Positions 20,367 through 44,200 of a DNA stretch of 64,000 bases are shown piece after piece. Source of the stretch: Piscicola geometra (taxonomy: Eukaryota; Annelida; Clitellata; Hirudinida; Piscicolidae); the NCBI GenBank assembly GCA_943735955.1, contig OX030956.1:1021912-1085911 (forward strand). Reading direction: 5' to 3'. Below the pieces are notes generated by a model. The model ran no database searches, was not told the DNA's origin, and was given only the letters and a program-made list of their open reading frames with translations. The translations under genes were made by a program, and so were the position numbers. The first letter of the stretch is position 1, and each line of letters opens with the position of its first letter.

Positions 20367-20836
20367 GTTGGATTTTTAAAATGTTTATTGTCATAAAACT
20401 TTATATTTTTGTATGCATACAGTTTGAATTATTAGTTTTTTAAATTTATTTTATGTTTTAAAAAGATTCTATATTTTCAATACATGCAAAAGAATGTATT
20501 AATTTTGTTTTTCCTATAAGTTATTTTTATCGCTTATGAAATAATGAGAATGCATTCATAATCAAATCAAGCTTATTCACAAACTATCATTTTTTGAAGA
20601 ATAAAAAATAAAATTTTAAAAGCATTCAATTTCTTGTGGTAGCGAAAAAACTATAAAAATGAAACTACAAAAAAAATTATGAATCTTTTTGCAATTAAAC
20701 AAATCTAGTTAGCTTAAAATTAAAATCTTTACAGAATTACAAGCAGTTTGATGAAAGTTTCATATTAAATAATACTTATAGTTTCGGATTGAAAAGTTCC
20801 TTAGTCTTTGGTTAAGTTGCCTGACGTGTGTTTATA
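20367..20836. other. AT-rich spacer between the Ly6-like and STT3B genes
   Basis: 470 bp with no coding signal. It should contain the Ly6-like 3'UTR (AATAAAAAATAAAA string near 20600) and the STT3B promoter and 5'UTR. Confidence 0.5.
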
Positions 20837-31260
<10,424 letters not shown>

Positions 31261-32032
31261 GAGGCCTTGTAGCGACCTTCCCATTTGTATATACATGCGT
31301 ATACATACATACCTACACTATATACTTATTTATAACGATGCATGGGGGATTCTTTATATTATGTATATATGTGTGTGTGTGTGTGTGTGTGATTGTGTTG
31401 ACTTGATACAAACTGATTGATGATGATTGCCTGGAAGGAGGAGATCCTGGCTTGTAGGACAGTTGTTGACTTTCTCTAAATCGTTATCCTCTGCCCACCA
31501 ATCCTTTCGGCTCGATTGTTACTCTGATTGGAAGGTAGTTGCTCGTTGACGCTGTGCTATTTTATTATTGGAACGAGAATTTCGTAAGACGAATGCGATT
31601 GTAACTGTAACTCTGTAATGAAATGGTGATGAGAGAACCTCTCCGATCTGGCCACTTGTGCTGTTTCGTTTGCCCGGCCTTTGTCCCATTCCATTGAGCG
31701 CTGCCTATGTTGAGAATGGCGCACCCAATTTATTTATGATTTCATGGTTTATGTTTTTATTTAAGTCATCTAATTAAGATTATTTTACTAAATTATTCAA
31801 AGCGGAGTTGTTTGTTTTGATTTTTATAATTTTATTTTTTTCGTTAAATGCCATTTCATGCATGTTTCCTCGGTTGGTTTGCATGGATACTAAAGTTGAA
31901 AAAAAATAAATACATGATTTCAAGTTTCATGGTTGTTGGAATTGTAAAAATAGGTCATGATCATATTAGAAGCTCAACTGAACTGACTATGTTTAGTTAT
32001 AGTTTGAAATATTTGGTGTTATTTTCGTTTCA
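31261..32032. other. STT3B 3' flank
   Basis: Probable STT3B 3'UTR. It includes a short GT tract at about 31370-31391, then AT-rich sequence up to the truncated LINE. No other gene is seen. Confidence 0.5.
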
Positions 32033-33136
32033 GCTTTCGATCTGGTAGATCATGCTACACTGCTCCGAAGACTGCACATCTCCTATGGTTTCTCTGACTC
32101 TGCGTTAGAATGGTTTAGGGACTACTTAAATGACAGATGTTTTGACATCCGCTGTAGTGGGACAAAATCGACAATGTCGGTTTCCGCTGTAGGAGTCCCC
32201 CAAGGTTCAGTTCTTGGTCCTTTACTGTTCTCTTTGTACACTGGAGATTTAGAAAGAATAGCAGCTAGACATGAGCTCGCTTTTCATCAGTACGCTGATG
32301 ACACCCAGATTTACGGTCATTGCATTAAAGGTCATCAGGCTGACCTGCAAGCAAGGGTGTCATCATGCATTGATGAAATTGCTGCTTGGATGGGTGCCAA
32401 TCAACTGAAACTTAACTCCAGCAAAACTGAAGTTATATGGCTCTCATCCCGTCGAAACTCTACTCACACTCCCAAAGATCCAGTTCGCATTTGTCAGAAC
32501 GAGATAATTCCTTCCGATAGTGTCAGAAACCTAGGTGTTTATCTCGACAAAGACCTCACCATGACGACACACATCAATAAGATGACTCAAACCTGCTTTG
32601 CTTCTTTACGCCAAATACGATCCATAAGATGGTTATTGACCAAGGACTCACTGAGAACATTGGCTTCTGCTTTGGTTCTCAGTCGAATTGACTATGGCAA
32701 TATCATTCTTACTGGGTTGCCAATGACGCAGCTGCAGAAAATTCAGTCTATAATCAACACCACAGCTAGGCTCATAACAGGTGCTAGAAAGTATGATCAC
32801 ATCAGCCCTGTTCTCAAGGAGCTTCACTGGCTTCGTGTTGAAAATAGAATTGAATACAAAAACATCTTGTTAATGCACAAGTGTCTGTCTAATGAGTGCC
32901 CAGATTATTTGTCGAGTAGCATTGTCATGAGAGCAAGTCTTCCCCAGAGGGAAAGACTCAGGTCTGCTAGGTCTAGAGATGTAGTTCCACAGAGCTACAA
33001 ACTCAAGTACGCAGGTGCAAGAAGCTTTTTTGTTGCAGCGCCGACTCTTTGGAATAGTCTTCCCAATAGACTCAAATCCCCGAGCTCGACCGCGACATTC
33101 AGCCGTTCCCTGAAAACGTACTTGTTCGACCGATAA
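32033..33136 (+). mobile_element. 5'-truncated non-LTR retrotransposon (CR1/Jockey-type reverse transcriptase)
   Basis: An uninterrupted 367-codon frame begins in mid-domain at AFDLVDHATLL and has no start codon of its own there. The reverse-transcriptase core is clear: GVPQGSVLGPLLFSLYTGDL and the catalytic YADDTQIY, then the thumb and C-terminal region (NLGVYLD, LSRIDYGNIIL, APTLWNSLPNRLKS, SLKTYLFDR stop). A short 3'UTR leads to an AAT-rich tail at about 33235-33280, typical of CR1-like elements. The endonuclease, the first ORF and the first part of the RT are missing, so this is a dead, 5'-truncated insertion. The absence of stops or frameshifts suggests it is recent. Confidence 0.88.
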
Positions 33137-33349
33137 CAATAACTTACAAATTAACTGCTCATTTTTCATTAATCAATTTCTTGCTTCCCAATTTCATTCT
33201 TTTTTATATTTATACAAATGGTCAATAATAATTGTAAAATAAATAATAATAATAAATAATAATAATAATATAATGTAGATATTCACTTTTTCTCTTAAAT
33301 TTATTGTTATTATCATTTCAGTTTCAATCTTTAAAAAAAAATATTTTGT

Positions 33350-33580
33350 CTATTTAAAAAATATATATATATATATAAAAAAAAATAAATAAAAAAAATA
33401 AAATAAAAAAAAAAAATATATATATATATATAGATTAAAAAAAAAAAAATACATATATATATATGTATGTATGTATGTATGTGTATATATGTATGTATGT
33501 ATGTATATGTATATATATATATATATGTGTATGTATATGTTTGTTTATATATATGTGTTTATGTATGCATATATATATAT
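33350..33580. repeat. TA / TGTA simple repeat
   Basis: AT-dinucleotide, A-rich and TATG-rich low-complexity sequence downstream of the LINE tail. Confidence 0.9.
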
Positions 33581-33677
33581 AAATGATTTTATTGCTAAAT
33601 TCCAATACCTTACTTTTCCTATACTTTCCATTTATTCATCTATCATTAATATTATTATCATTTTTTCCATAACCAAG

Positions 33678-33747
33678 TGGTCTTGAAGCCCGTCCGGGTT
33701 TACGCCACGTTAATAATACTCGTCGTTGTATTGTATTGTATTGTATT
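33678..33747 (+). repeat. Dispersed repeat end, copy 1 (GTGGTCTTGAAGCCCGTCC...)
   Basis: A 45-bp GC-richer core (GTCTTGAAGCCCGTCCGGGT then TTACGCCACGTTAATAATAC) followed by TTGTA pentanucleotides. It recurs at 36194-36257 and, inverted, at 57712-57777. The core plus short tandem tail looks like the 3' end of a SINE or LINE. Confidence 0.7.
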
Positions 33748-34004
33748 CAGTACATCAGCCTTTTGCTACTATCTGCCCTATCTTAAGTGACATCATATTT
33801 AAATGTTTCAGAAGTGTGTGAATGTCTAAAGCTTTATCACTGAGTTCATGACTCAGTGCTCTTTCATACAATAAAATGTTTAATAAATATTTACAACAAT
33901 ATTGAAAAATATATTATTTCTTCAATTAACACCTATACCTCAAGTTAACTTTTGGATGTTAAAAGTTAACTTGTCAAACGTCGGCTAAAAGCGTACCTGA
34001 TACG

Positions 34005-36491
34005 ATGGCAATTTCTTCGAAGATTATATTTATTGAAATTATTTTATTAACTTTATTTCATTTCAAAAATATAAAATCTGATAATGCTTATATGAAGAGA
34101 GAGTATTGTCTGATGAAACCATATACAGGTTCGTTAGTTCGATATAGATATTAATAATTTTGAATATTATAATTACTTTAATAATTAAAAATTGAATTAA
34201 TAGAATTAAAGTTTAATTCTATTAATTCAATTCACGATTTTGTACAATTTAAAAAATTTCAATGAAAAGATGATAGATGGTCTTTTGGGGGCAGTACAGT
34301 GATTTCAACAAACGCTGTTCGACTCACGTCTGATGAGCAAGGCCAAAGAGGTTTCATTTGGAGTAACGTTGTAAGTTTTAAATTATTAACTTATATTTAT
34401 TCTTTACCAAAACCAATAGTTCACTGTTATTTCAACTTTATAATATAAAGTTTGTATGATTAGTTTTGCTAATAAAAAAAATTAATAAGTCATTCAAAAG
34501 TATTTCTATAAAAATTCATACCAATAAGTTAAATGTAAAAATATTAATTATATCTTCCCTTACACCACCAGCCAAGCACTCTACACAGCTGGGAGGTGCA
34601 CATTTACTTCAAGGTGCATGGAAGGAACAGGGATCTTTTCGGGGATGGCTTTGCTTTCTGGTACGCCAAGACACCTATGGAATCAGGTTTTGATTTTTGG
34701 CTTTTAAATTGGCAAAATATTAAATATGGTCTGTATTATAAGATGATGAGAAAAAAGAGTTTGGTGCTTCATAATTTTTCTTTATTAAGTTTAACTTATT
34801 TTTTTATTCATTTACACAGAAATCTCAAAAATATAGTTAAATAAATTATTGATAAAAAAAATATATATATAATTATTATAATATTCATTTTACTACTTAT
34901 TTCTCAGGTGAAGTGTTTGGTAGCATGGATAAGTTCACAGGCCTTGCAGTTTTTTTCGACACTTACGCCAATCAAAATGGAGCCCACAATGTACTACCAC
35001 CAAAAGATCTAGAATTAATTATCTTTAATTTCACACATATTTACCCTTTTTACATTCTTTCTCAATATATATAATTCTTCACAATGAATATTATTATGTA
35101 TATTATTATTATAATTCATTATTTTTTATATTTTCCCCAAACCACCCTAACACAGCACGGCCACCCGTACGTGTCAGCAATGGTGAACAACGGCTCTCAG
35201 TCGTACGACCACGACAGGGACGGAACACACACGCAACTCGACGGCTGCCAGTCCTCCTTCCGAATGGCTCCTGCTGAAACGTTCGCTGCCATCAGATACG
35301 AGAAGAACAAGCTGACTGTGAGTTCTGGTGCGTGTGTAATGGTTGTTTTTTTGTTTTTTTTAGCTTCCGGGCACGCAACTGAAGCATTTACTACTAAGGA
35401 ATCAGTTGCACTCGAACCTGGACTTTCCGTTGGTCATCCGAGTTGTTATGCACTCAGCTTCCCATTCATGTTCAGCTACTGACACACAGGTCTCAATGGA
35501 TACAGAAGGACAGAACGTTTGGTCTTCGTGTTTCAGTGCCACCAACGTCCACCTGCCTACTGGCTTCTACTTCGGACTGTCTGCTGCTACTGGAGATCTT
35601 ACTGGTGTGCCTTTTTAAATACTATTTAGAAACTCTTCAAGTATTCTTAGATTAATTGTTTCTTCAATGGTTTCGTACTTAAATTTCTTTATAATTTTTA
35701 TTTATTTATAGTCGTAGATTTTAAATATGTAATATAAATTACAAAAAATGTTCTTTAACATTAAAAACAATCCCGAACAGACAACCATGACATCTATTCC
35801 GTCAAAGTCTTTGATCTTTCTGACGCCAATGTGAGTCCGCAACTAAATCCATCCTCACCCGATCAACAACCAACTAGAATTACAAATACAATATTATCCA
35901 TAAATGTTTCTTCAATTGAACCTGTTTCCATGGCTCTCGTGGTCTATCGCCAATGAAGCCATTCGCTAGATTTTTTCAAATTTGGTTAGATTAACCTAAG
36001 ACGAATTTCCACAGCAAGAACAAAAAGACTACAAAGACGTTCAGCCATCCGCTGACTTCTTCGCCCAGCCCAGAGGTTTGCGCCCTTGCTTTCATTCGTC
36101 TTCCACACATTTATCTTTAAATTAGATCTGTGCATCATAGTTAGAAACGCTATAATTTGTGAGTAGTTTTATTTGTTTCATTTTTCATAACCGAGGGGTC
36201 TTGAAGCTCTTTCGTGTTTGAGCCACGTTGAAAATATTCGTCGGTTTATTGTATCCTACTTTAGTGAAACCAATACTACCTAAACGCGACCACTTAATTT
36301 TCTATTCAGTCATACGTCCACCACAAACAGACCACGTGGAGGACCCAAAAACCTCAGCGCTTTCCCGTTTGAAGGGCTGGAAACTGGTGTTCTTGGTGCT
36401 GGTCGGGCTGGTGGGCTTGTGCGTGTGTCTGATGATAGGCTACATCCTCTACTCTCGCAACCAGAACACCTCCAAGAAACGCCTGTATTGA
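34005..36491 (+). CDS. LMAN2: L-type lectin, VIP36/LMAN2-like cargo receptor, complete, 330 aa
   Basis: Exons 34005-34128, 34270-34370, 34572-34686, 34908-34990, 35156-35317, 35490-35604, 35781-35830, 36015-36075 and 36310-36491, all in phase. A signal peptide is followed by YMKREYCLMKPYT, as at the start of mature VIP36. The carbohydrate domain carries the Ca2+/mannose site residues (DTYAN: Asp131, Tyr133, Asn135; YDHDRDG: His160, Asp163) and the paired cysteines in DGCQSS and WSSCFS. LPTGFYFG...ATGDLTDNHDI is also typical. A C-terminal membrane segment (about 297-318) is followed by a short cytosolic tail ending KKRLY, close to the KRFY exit signal of VIP36. The family cycles between ER, ERGIC and Golgi carrying high-mannose glycoproteins. 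Intron 3 has a weak donor (GTTTTG). VIPL/LMAN2L is an alternative assignment. Confidence 0.92.
36194..36257 (+). repeat. Dispersed repeat end, copy 2
   Basis: A diverged copy of the 33678 repeat (GGGGTCTTGAAGCTCTTTCG...GCCACGTTG...ATTCGTCG) in the last intron of the lectin gene. Confidence 0.6.
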
Positions 36492-37631
36492 GGCTTGATT
36501 ATCTTACGCCGTGTTGTTTATAATTAAAGAATCAGTGTTTAATTATAGTATATATTATAAGATAATTAAATTATTTAATTTCCAGTTTTTTTTAAAATTC
36601 CTGATTATTTATTCAAATTAATGGTTTTTTAATTATAATTTAATTTTTGTGTCTTCCATATCCAACTAGTATCGATCCCTATGTAAACCTTGGTTCTGAA
36701 CAATTATTTTTACATTCGTTATTATTTTCTCCTTGAATAATTTTTCAATAATTTTTTAAACTTACAAATCATTCAATATTTAATACTTTTCGAACAATTA
36801 AATTTTCATTGAAATCTGCTCACTATAAAAAAAGAATAATTCAAACGTCAATGATTTTTACTTTAGTTTAAAATATTATTTAACTTGGATTTTGATTATT
36901 TATATAAATTTATGCTTGAAACAAAAGTTCTTTTGTAAAATGAACTATTTATTTATTTAGAATTTTAAAATATCTCAAAGATTTAAATTACATTTTAATT
37001 TGCAATTTATTGTTTTTAATTTATATATATTCATCAGTTATAATTTATACTCGTTAATTTATTAAGCACTTTTTTTGTTTAAACAATTTGTATATGTTTC
37101 AAGTTCTTATTCTATAATAAAAGATAAAATCATCAAATGATTTTTATTAATATTCACTTCTGTATTTGAAATTCTAAATCAGTTAATTTCTCATGTTGCG
37201 TGATGCCTTTGTAGTCAATGGGTAAAGGGTCTTAATTTTAAATAAATCCTTAAGCAAATTCGAATATTTAGATTAAAATGAATTAAATATGCATATAAAT
37301 GTTGTTATTGGGTTACAGCGCAAGAAAAATAGTCCGATTTGAATAAAGATATTTTAAACAAATATTAAATGTAACAAACTGTTCACTACGTTCTACGTAA
37401 GTAAGAGAACAGTTGGAATTATAAATTCGAAAGTTAAACAATGAGTAATAAAAAAGAAACAAACATGAAAAAATAGTTAAAACAATAAATAATATATAAG
37501 AATCCATATGTGAAATGGATACAAATCTGTAATCAATCTCTACAAGTGATGATTTCAGAGCTTATCAAAAAGCTTCAAACATCATCCGGTCTTTGCTTTA
37601 GGATGATGTCATCATATGAGCTTACCTGGCT
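36492..37631. other. Region between the lectin gene and the small Lys-rich gene
   Basis: Very AT-rich; it holds the lectin 3'UTR. No further gene is supportable. Confidence 0.5.
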
Positions 37632-38481
37632 TATAAATGGGTTACCTGGAAAGTTAAAATATAGTTTTAATAGATATAATTTTGTGAAAATTTATATTTT
37701 TTAAATTAAAATATTATTTTAATATACATAATTTTGTTAACATTTTTATTTTAACAATTAATTTTTACTATTAATGGGTCTAAAAAACCTAAATTTTCTA
37801 ATAAAATGTAATAAATAATACATAATTTACCAAAAAATCCTGGAAAGTCGGCTTTTTATAAACTCTTTTAGTGCGTCCTTGAATTAACTATCAGGACTGG
37901 TTTGGTTTAATTGTTGTTAATTAAATAAATTATGTATTTATAAATACATATATGTTCAATTTTAACAAAAGAAGTAATAATAATTAATGAGTAAGTGCTA
38001 TTTATAAATATGTTCTAATGTTTAAAATAGATAAATATCCCATTCAAACCCAGCCATTTCCAGTCTACCTCCAGCTTTCCGACTTACCGAGTCCTTCTTC
38101 TTGTGAGTCTTCGGTCTGTATAACTCACTTTCTTTCTTGGGTTTGCTCTCCTTAGAGCTTTTACTTTTCTTGGAATCCTTCTTGGAATCTTTCTTGGAGT
38201 AGTCGTCGCTCTTTGTTTTCTTTAAAATTATAATTATTTATTCTGTTTCATTCCCAGTAAGAATGTGTATAAAAAGTTATTAAAATATATTTACATGGAT
38301 TTTAAACTTCAAAATATGAGAAATTAACGAAAAAATTACTGAAAGATATGTAAGTGTAAATTATTTGTTTAAAAACTATTCTTTGAGTTAATAGTAACAC
38401 TTTTAAGTGAATTTTTTAAAATTAATGAGTTATAAAATCTTTGGCTAATAAGAAAAATATAGTTCTCACTTTTGGAGGCAT
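37632..38481 (-). CDS. Putative 52-aa Lys-rich protein from three small exons
   Basis: Minus-strand model: 38481-38470 (ATG CCT CCA AAA, then GTGAGA), 38219-38088 (44 codons, then GTAAGT) and 37646-37632 (GTA ACC CAT TTA stop, preceded by TTTCCAG). All junctions are phase 0. The product begins MPPKKTKSDDYSKKDSKKDS, continues Ser/Lys-rich, then ESELYRPKTHKKKDS and ends VTHL. The central exon is clearly non-random, and its frame is open between splice consensus sequences. The tiny first and last exons are less certain. Highly charged, presumably nuclear or cytosolic; no family recognised. Confidence 0.45.
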
Positions 38482-41212
38482 TCTTTCAGAAAACAGTAAG
38501 CTATTAAGATCTCTGAAGATGGAGATGAATTTTAATATTATGATGATGAAATTTACCGTTTCTTGAATCATTTCGACATAATGAAAACTATTGAGACTCA
38601 GAAATGATTTTGGTTTTAAAGTAATCAGCCAAAATACTGTATTATTTAGCCCACAGTTTGTTTTTTGTATGCCGTTTATTCGATTTGTATGGCTTCTTAA
38701 CTATTCTAGAACAAAAGTATCATTTGTATTAGCTATTTCATGCTTAACAAAGGTTCTTACAACACTTTCGTACAAGTAAAAGGATTATAGAATTAGCCTA
38801 GAGATTGCGGAATTAATTATATTATTTAAAGAATTGACTAAATGTTTGGTGAAGCTGAAGATCTCTACCGTTCAAAGTGCTAAAGACGCATTAAACACTC
38901 ATTCAAACATTTATTTGCAACTAGTTATTCAAAATGGTTTAAAACTATTCAATTGAAGTTTTCAAATAAAAATGCAATGGTACGATAGGGAGGAACAAAT
39001 CGGGTGAATGGAAAAGATACCAATGCAAACAAAGTTTTTAGATAACTATTTACATTACATTTGTTTTTTCTATAGACTTATAAACCCTCTCAATATTGTA
39101 TAAGTTAGTTTATGAACTAAAAACGGTTAAAAAAAAACAAAAAAATGACAGGAAGAGTAGACTTTATGAGTTAAAAGAAAATTGGTTGACATTCGTTTCT
39201 TCACTGCAGACCTGAACAAGATTTCATTCAGAAACTCTTATTTATAAAATGTTTTTTTTAGATTGAATAATTTAAGCTTTTCAAAGTTCCTAAAATCAAA
39301 ATTTTAAACGTGACTTAGCATAAAAACTGGAGGGCTACTGTAACAGTGCAGCTCAAAACGAGAGACACAATAAATTATTAAGTTTCATTTTGATAGATAG
39401 TAACTGGCGATGCAAAATTATAAATGTTATAAAAAAAATATAAAGATTGAAATGAAAAGGAGAAAACAACTTTTTTTAGTTTGTTGAAAATTACTATAAA
39501 AGTATGAATAAAGAAACTAAAATAGACCAATGAAATAGACAAGACATTTGACTCGTCTTATATACAACGTTTTATGCATAGTTCGCTCGTCTATTGACCT
39601 TCATTCGATAAAAAATTCACACAAAACTATTTACAAACGCCATAAAACTGGTATTACAAGATATATTACTCAATAAGTATATCTTATGTATTCATGATTT
39701 GTTTAATTAAATATTTTTTTAAAGTTTATAATTTTTTTACTCCTATAATAGAGATATTTCATTAAATATTTAAACAAAGATAGTAATTAGTGATGGCAAC
39801 GGGTCCAAAACTTAGGGTCAGGGTTTCCGGCTACATAACACGGATATTTTCCGGATACCCAAAAAGAATCAATTGAGTATTTTAAAATATAAAAAACATA
39901 TTAAAAACTTTCAATTTTGTTTTCAATTCAATATGGCTGTTCAAACAGGATATAATGTGGGTTTTTATTTTTATAATATACTTAATAAAAAGAAAAATAC
40001 TTTAATGCTTAAATAAAACGTATTTTATCATGGAAAAACATAGTCAAAACCTTTTTACTTGATGAAAATAAAAAAGTAAAATTTGTTAAAATATTTTTTA
40101 ATTGATATTTAATAAATTTTTTTATACCAAATTATATATGTATTTTATAAATTATATGAATTCAAAAAAAATTGGGTACTCGGGTTTTAAATATTTTCAG
40201 GATTCAACCCGTAAACCAAACGTCCGTGTACCCGTTTCCATTTTTAAGAATAATAGTTTAAACATTTGTTATTAAAATGTATATTTTTACTCTTTACACT
40301 CATAGTTTTCTCGATGATGACCGTTTATCATGGTGTAAAGTAAGACAAACAGTGCATTATAATAATGAGTTGAATGTTTTAAAACCACATACTATTCATA
40401 TTAAAACAAAGAAAAATTAAAATGGAGCGTCATATACACTGTATTTTTTCTAAGAAATATTTTTTTATGCAAATCATTCACTAAATCGTTTTTAAGCACA
40501 GTAAAAAATTTGCTTTAGAGGATGCATCGTTTCAATCAGACAATAGGAGACAAAAGTAGTTATTAAGTATTAAATGTTTAAATTAAACAAAAAAGAAATT
40601 TGATGATACAAATAGTGATAGATTAAACAATTCCAAAGTTATATAATTCATAAATGCAAAGATTCAACAGCTTTTAAATAGATAAATGTGTACTACCTAA
40701 ATAGCAATCCACAATCACGTTTTTAAAAGATACTTTTGAGAAAATATAACTATGTTTTAATTTTACTGTTTTTAAATACTTTTATATTTATTAAATAAAT
40801 AATAAACTGATGTTCGTTTTTAAATTGAAGGTTGTCAATTTAAATAAATACTAAATATTTTTTCAAAAACGATGTTTGTATTACAAAAATATTTTGGTTG
40901 TGACGTTTTAAAATTTTATATTCAAAAGTAATTCAATAAAGGTATAAAATGTACAATTGACTATGTTTTACCATGCTCATTGAAGCAATTTCTAAAATTA
41001 ATTAATTTAAACTTAATTAAACCTACTATATTTCAAAACGCATTTCAAACATTAAATGCAAAAAAACACTAAAAAATTGATTTGAAATTCATTAAATTCA
41101 AATTTTTTGAAAATAAAACTTTACATGGAAAAAGAGAATTATGCCGAAAGTTGTATTTTTTGCATTATATTTATTTGAGAGTTACTTTTTGTTACAAAAT
41201 ATTTGTAAAAAA
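38482..41212. other. AT-rich region with one MITE-like element
   Basis: No gene is seen. It contains the foldback element at 39789-40243, annotated separately. Confidence 0.5.
39789..40243. mobile_element. MITE-like element with imperfect terminal inverted repeats
   Basis: Left end TGATGGCAACGGGT and right end ACCCGTTTCCATTTTTA form an imperfect inverted pair (GATGGCAACGGGT against AATGGAAACGGGT). Internal GGATACCC and GGGTACTC are also inverted. It is about 455 bp and non-coding. The terminal type resembles hAT non-autonomous elements. No clean target-site duplication was found. Confidence 0.5.
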
Positions 41213-44200
41213 TCATTTGAAAAAACTAGGAAATCTTACTTTGTTAACAAAATAAGAAAATTTGTTATTCACCACTATAAAAAAAACAAATAAAATTACT
41301 GTTTGAAAAAAACAAATAATTGAAGATGAGGGTGTAGAGATTGTTTTTACTAGAAAAGATAACGCATGAAAACAGATCATTTTAAGCAAACGAGTTGAAA
41401 ACGACGACAGAAATGAAAATGTGCAGATCAGAGATAGTGCTGAAAAGGATGAAAAGAAGAAATAGATGCAAGATATGAGTGATAGCACTAGGACAGATGA
41501 GATTCTCGACGATGAAGATGATGACGCTGGGTGTCCTCTGATAATGTGTTCAGCACCGCTGACTGTGTTCAAATTGGAGAAATCTACTTTGACAATATTC
41601 TTATTGGTGTGCTTGCTGTTGTGAGTATTATATCGTTCATGAAGCTTATATGAGTGTTTTTGAGTGTTCGAGAGCTGGTTTTGTTCTCTACGTTGCTGTC
41701 GCTGATTATTTTTGCGCTGTTGTTGGAAGTCTGCCGAAGACGGGTTTGTGTGGTGGTAGTAGTTGTAGCGATGTTTCTTCATATCAGCGTCATCGCCATC
41801 TTCTTCACTACTGCTGCTCAATTCATAGAAATTTTCATCATACTCAGTGTCATTCGACTGGTCAGGACGTTCTGCTTCTGGAATTTTCTCCTTGCGTCCG
41901 TGCTGAATGAATGCGTCTTTTTCTGTTGTTTCTTTGACAGAAAATTTGTAATAATCGTCGACATCATCGTCATCTTCATCGTCTTCATCCTCCTCCTCTC
42001 TATTGCCGTAAACAAATCCTTCAAAAGATATTTCGTTTTCTGGTGTGCTATTTTGTATTTTTGGTTTTGCTGTGATCATGCCATTTTCATCGCTCTCATC
42101 ATTCTCTTTATCTTCATCTTCGTTCTCTTGAGATTCAGCATACTCGTTTTGACTCTCTTCTATAGTCGCTAGAGTAGTCGTCTTTGCTGTGTTTTCCGTC
42201 GGCAAAGACACCTTGGAATGCCGTTTTTATATTTATTTATGGAAATATTTTTAAATATTACATTTTGAGTAGACAAAATATTACTTATGAAATATGTAAT
42301 CAAAATATATTAAAAAGATAAACTACTAAATATTCTAGATGATTAATTTGAAAAATAATCGTTTATCTTTGACTCACCGTCGTTTGGTTATGAAAATTCC
42401 ACAAAGATTCAAATGCGCTGCCTTTGCGTGACTCGCAAATCTCTGTAAATCAAAGATTTTTAAATTCTTTCTTTCAAGTTTATACTCTTGTCGTTCAGTA
42501 AAGTAACGGTTTAGAATCTTCTAAAGCATTATTTATTGAAGGAATTAAGTCTCCATTGAATGCAGAGTAAATTCTCAATTACTTTTTTCAAATCAAAATT
42601 AATATGAATCTTTAACAGTTTTTAATCTACTCTTGAAAAACGTGAAGACATTAAACTTTTTTGAAAAAATCAGATTTTTAGCGTTGAGTTTTTATTATTT
42701 TTTCTCCTAGTTTTTCTTTTTTTTCATTCATTAATTTCAAATACCATTCACGCAATCATTCATGCAACCACCTTCCCACTTACTGGTTTGAACGAATCTC
42801 TTGTTCATGAGGTCCATGTCATGTACTTTAGCAACTCTGTTGCAATCAGCACTCGACATCAATATCGTTTGATTTCCTTTCATGAACGCACTCTGGAAGT
42901 TCCAAAAAGAGTGCGTGGATGTGATATCAAAAGTAAACCAAAATTAATAAATTGTAAATTTGAAAGTAAACAGGATCAAAATTATTTCACTAAGAAAAAG
43001 AAAATAAAGCTATCATAAAAAACTAAAAGTTGTTGTTTTAATTAAACGCACAAAGCACAAGTTGTTCTTTGTCATGTTGTGACTGTGGTGACCGACCAAG
43101 AAGAAGATTCTACGATCAGATCTCCACCACCACAAGCACTGCATCAGCGCGGCCAAGGCTCCTTAGGGGGTTAAGCACGCTCGAATAAAATAAATGTAGT
43201 CCTTTATGTCGACCCATTAAAAATTCTCCATAATATGAAGATGCTTTATATTCATCCAATAATGTTTTCATTTCGGCTTGGAATTTTCAAGTATAAGTAT
43301 AAGATATAATGATTATATATTTCCACAATTATTTTTAAAATTCAATTTAAAGACCTGTTTTATCCTTGCCGCAATTTTCTGAGTGAAGTTCAACTTTTCT
43401 AGAGTTGTTGCAGTTGATTTTCAACATAATTTGGCAATTCCTTACAAGCGAATCCAGATTCATTACTTTGGTAGCGACGATGCCATCCATCTTTTTGTTC
43501 TTGAAGTTGACATTGTTGTTAGTGCTATATGCAATGTTGTTGGCGACCTTGTTGAGTCGGTACGGCTTGTTCTTGTAGTCGTTGTAGGCGTCTAAAAAAG
43601 CTTCTTTGTAATGAAAAGAACCGGAGAGGGGACAGGCAGAAAACTGATTCTCTTGCACGTTTTTGTTCGCTGTAATTGGAAGGAAATGTAATGATGAATA
43701 AATAAAATAAATTTAAAAAGTAAAAGTTGTAAACGTTTTTGAATAATAAAAGTTCTACAAATGAAGTAATTTTTACAAATAATTTATAGCTAAAACAAAC
43801 AGTAAATTCCCTGTTTAAATTATTATGTTCGCTTGATTTTGAGTCCTTCTTTATGTTCATTACTTATTGATTTGTTAATTTGAATATCATCACAGTTCGT
43901 TGCATTTTTATACGATTATTATAAGAAATTCATCGATCGAAGGTGGTTTATGGTGGAGGAATCAACAATAATATCCTTAAGTTTCACGAAAAGTCGTTAA
44001 AGCTAAGCCCAGTCATGGAGAAAACCCGTCGCACTTTACCGACAACAAAATGAGTTTTGTTAAATTTTCAGTCTAAATTTTTTTATTAACAAATATTAAT
44101 TTCTCTGATTTTAACAATTTGAAGTTTGGAAAAAAAATTGGACAGACAAAGGTCAAAATACACCGGAAAAGTCTAAGTTTTTTGCCATGAAATGCCAAGC

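Noticed and set aside
41650..42172. Plus-strand frames of 86 and 172 codons
   Set aside because: Antisense shadows of the long acidic last exon of the minus-strand Cys-rich ectodomain gene.
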